Of a stretch of DNA of 64,000 nt, positions 62,953 through 64,000 are shown in pieces. A program made the translations under genes and the position numbers. Positions within the stretch are counted from its first letter, which is position 1, and every line of letters starts with the position of its first letter. The notes below the pieces were generated by a model. That model did not search any database and was not told where the DNA came from. It saw only the letters and a list, made by a program, of their open reading frames with translations. The DNA lies in the NCBI RefSeq assembly GCF_001667015.1, contig NZ_LZIS01000095.1:1-64000 (forward strand), written 5' to 3'. The stretch comes from Mycobacterium sp. E3198. GTDB taxonomy: Bacteria; Actinomycetota; Actinomycetes; Mycobacteriales; Mycobacteriaceae.

Positions 62953-63255
62953 GTCGTTCGCGGCGTAACGGCCCGGTCGTCGCCGCCTGCGCCCGCGCAG
63001 CCCACAAGGCCTTTATCTGCGGCCGGATTTTTATGTGACGTAGGGGTTTTCCTCGACGATCGGCCACCCGGCCGCGACCGAAGTGCAGCCGCGGCGGGAC
63101 GGCGTCGCCGGCGCATCGCCGCAGGTGAACGACTGCGACGCGGAGTCCCGACGTCGCCGTCGTGGCAATCGCTCCCAGCCCGTCCGCCGCGTAGCTAACG
63201 GCTGCCGCCGGGCGGTCTGCCCGATCGCGCCAGGGCGGGCCGGGGGCGCGCCGAC

Positions 63256-63272
63256 TTAGCCTCACTGCAAGC
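63256..63272 (+). promoter_or_regulatory. Conserved promoter-like motif upstream of PPE27
   Basis: TTAGCCTCACTGCAAGC matches the motif upstream of PE18 (61290-61308) except for one substitution and one gap, with TAGCCT as candidate -10. It lies 46 bp before the PPE27 GTG. The downstream leader also aligns (GGTCGTCGAGC, then CTTGAGG) after a gap of about 28 bases relative to PE18. Confidence 0.6.
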
Positions 63273-63318
63273 AACCTCGGTGAAGGTCGTCGAGCGAAGA
63301 CAGCTTGAGGCGCATAAG

Positions 63319-64000
63319 TGTTGGATTTCGGGGCGTTACCGCCGGAGATCAATTCGGGCCGCATCTATGCCGGCCCGGGTTCCGGGTCGATGATGGCCGC
63401 GGCGGCGGCCTGGGACGGGCTGGCGGCCGAGCTGAGTCTGACGGCGACCGGCTACACGTCGGCGCTCACCGAGCTGACCGGGTCACCATGGCTGGGGCCG
63501 GCGTCGCAGGCCATGATGGCCGCGGCCACCCCCTATATCTCCTGGCTCAATACCGCGGCAGCGCTGGCCGAGGAGACGGCCAACCAGGCCAGGGCGGCCG
63601 CGGCGGCCTTCGAAACCGCGTTCGCTCTGACGGTCCCTCCTCCCGCCGTCGCGGCCAACCGCGTGTTGTTGATGACCCTGGTCGCGACGAATTTCTTCGG
63701 GCAGAACTTCCCCGCGATCGCCGCCACCGAGGCCCAGTACGCGGAGATGTGGGCCCAAGACGCCACGGCGATGTACGGCTACGCCGGCGCCTCGGCGGTC
63801 GCGGCCCGGTTGAACGCGTTCATCGAGCCGGCCCAGACGACCGACCAAAGCGGACCTGCGGCGCAGGCGGCCGCCGTCAGCCAAGCCGTTGCCACGCCCG
63901 CGGGGACCGGCGCACCCGCCGCGGCCCCCGGCCTGTCCCTCACCCCGGACGCGATCTCGGTCACATCGATCTTCACGTCGATCAATCAAGCGCTGCAACA
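63319..64000 (+). CDS. PPE27: ESX-5 locus PPE protein (PPE27-like), 5' part
   Basis: A PPE gene enters from GTG 63319 ([21 protein letters not shown]) and runs off the window after about 227 residues. The PPE domain is complete: [41 protein letters not shown] Thr/Ala/Pro linker then begins. It resembles PPE25 at 59966 closely at the N-terminus. By position it is PPE27 (Rv1790). The ribosome site is modest (TTGAGGCGC). The downstream PE19 and EspG5 genes would follow outside. Confidence 0.85.

Larger units (their letters stand above)
62898..63318. other. Intergenic region between PPE26 and PPE27 (421 bp)
   Basis: Apart from the terminator hairpin (62921-62952) and the leader homologous to that of PE18 (63256-63308, including TTAGCCTCACTGCAAGC and TTGAGG near the start), nothing coding was seen. 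Open frames here are weak and lack ribosome sites. Confidence 0.5.

Overview
The window is about 64 kb of very GC-rich, densely coding DNA from a slow-growing Mycobacterium, probably close to the M. avium complex. The evidence is the PPE/PE families (including an MPTR protein), WS/DGAT acyltransferases, a mycofactocin-type SDR, DUF732, DUF2505 and DUF4407 proteins, and an ESX-5 type VII secretion locus at the right end. From about 33.9 kb rightward, gene order follows M. tuberculosis Rv1766-Rv1767, Rv1773c-Rv1775, Rv1779c-Rv1781c and Rv1782-Rv1790. Species-level placement cannot be made from this window.

Layout. 0-1 kb: a sulfite-oxidase-type gene in two pieces on opposite strands, as if its first 480 bp were inverted; the break coincides with the window edge. 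1-3.1 kb: DUF2231 membrane protein, lipoprotein and a SigB/F-type sigma factor (minus strand). 3.5-6.9 kb: a compact plus-strand set (SDR, FAD monooxygenase, DUF4389 protein, methyltransferase). 7.0-9.7 kb: two tandem PPE genes, the second an MPTR protein. 9.7-13 kb: ABC permease and ATPase (Rv0987/Rv0986-like). 13.3-19.7 kb: a WS/DGAT, a duplicated YbjQ-fold protein, a cutinase, two TetR regulators and a methyltransferase.

19.8-33.5 kb: a catabolic region. A minus-strand operon encodes an acyl-CoA synthetase, a Rieske oxygenase and a KstD-like flavoprotein. A second minus-strand operon encodes an SDR, E1-alpha, E1-beta, a free-standing lipoyl protein and a crotonase-fold protein. A divergent CaiB/BaiF CoA-transferase follows. 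Between the two operons sit two PPE genes that resemble the ESX-5 PPE25/PPE26 pair.

33.5-36.6 kb: a probable thiol/persulfide-responsive unit in which a CstR-like DUF156 repressor faces a divergent thioredoxin across two matching operators, followed by DUF302 and AhpD-like genes and a WS/DGAT. 36.7-45.8 kb: an ANTAR mini-protein, DUF2254 protein, IclR regulator divergent from a BBE-type oxidase and a PhlG-like hydrolase, then DUF732, DUF4407, DUF2505 and SRPBCC proteins. 46-51.8 kb: a cytochrome-b/molybdopterin oxidoreductase, SnoaL-like protein, LLM oxidoreductase and malQ. 52-64 kb: eccB5, eccC5, cyp143 with a divergent 3Fe-4S ferredoxin, PPE25, PE18, PPE26 and the start of PPE27.

The most unusual non-coding signals are an exact 21-bp-phased repeat array upstream of PPE25, which recurs upstream of PE18; homologous leaders before PE18 and PPE27; the paired operators of the DUF156 unit; and a perfect 12-bp palindrome between the IclR gene and its divergent neighbour. 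No tRNA, rRNA, CRISPR array, insertion sequence or phage gene was seen.
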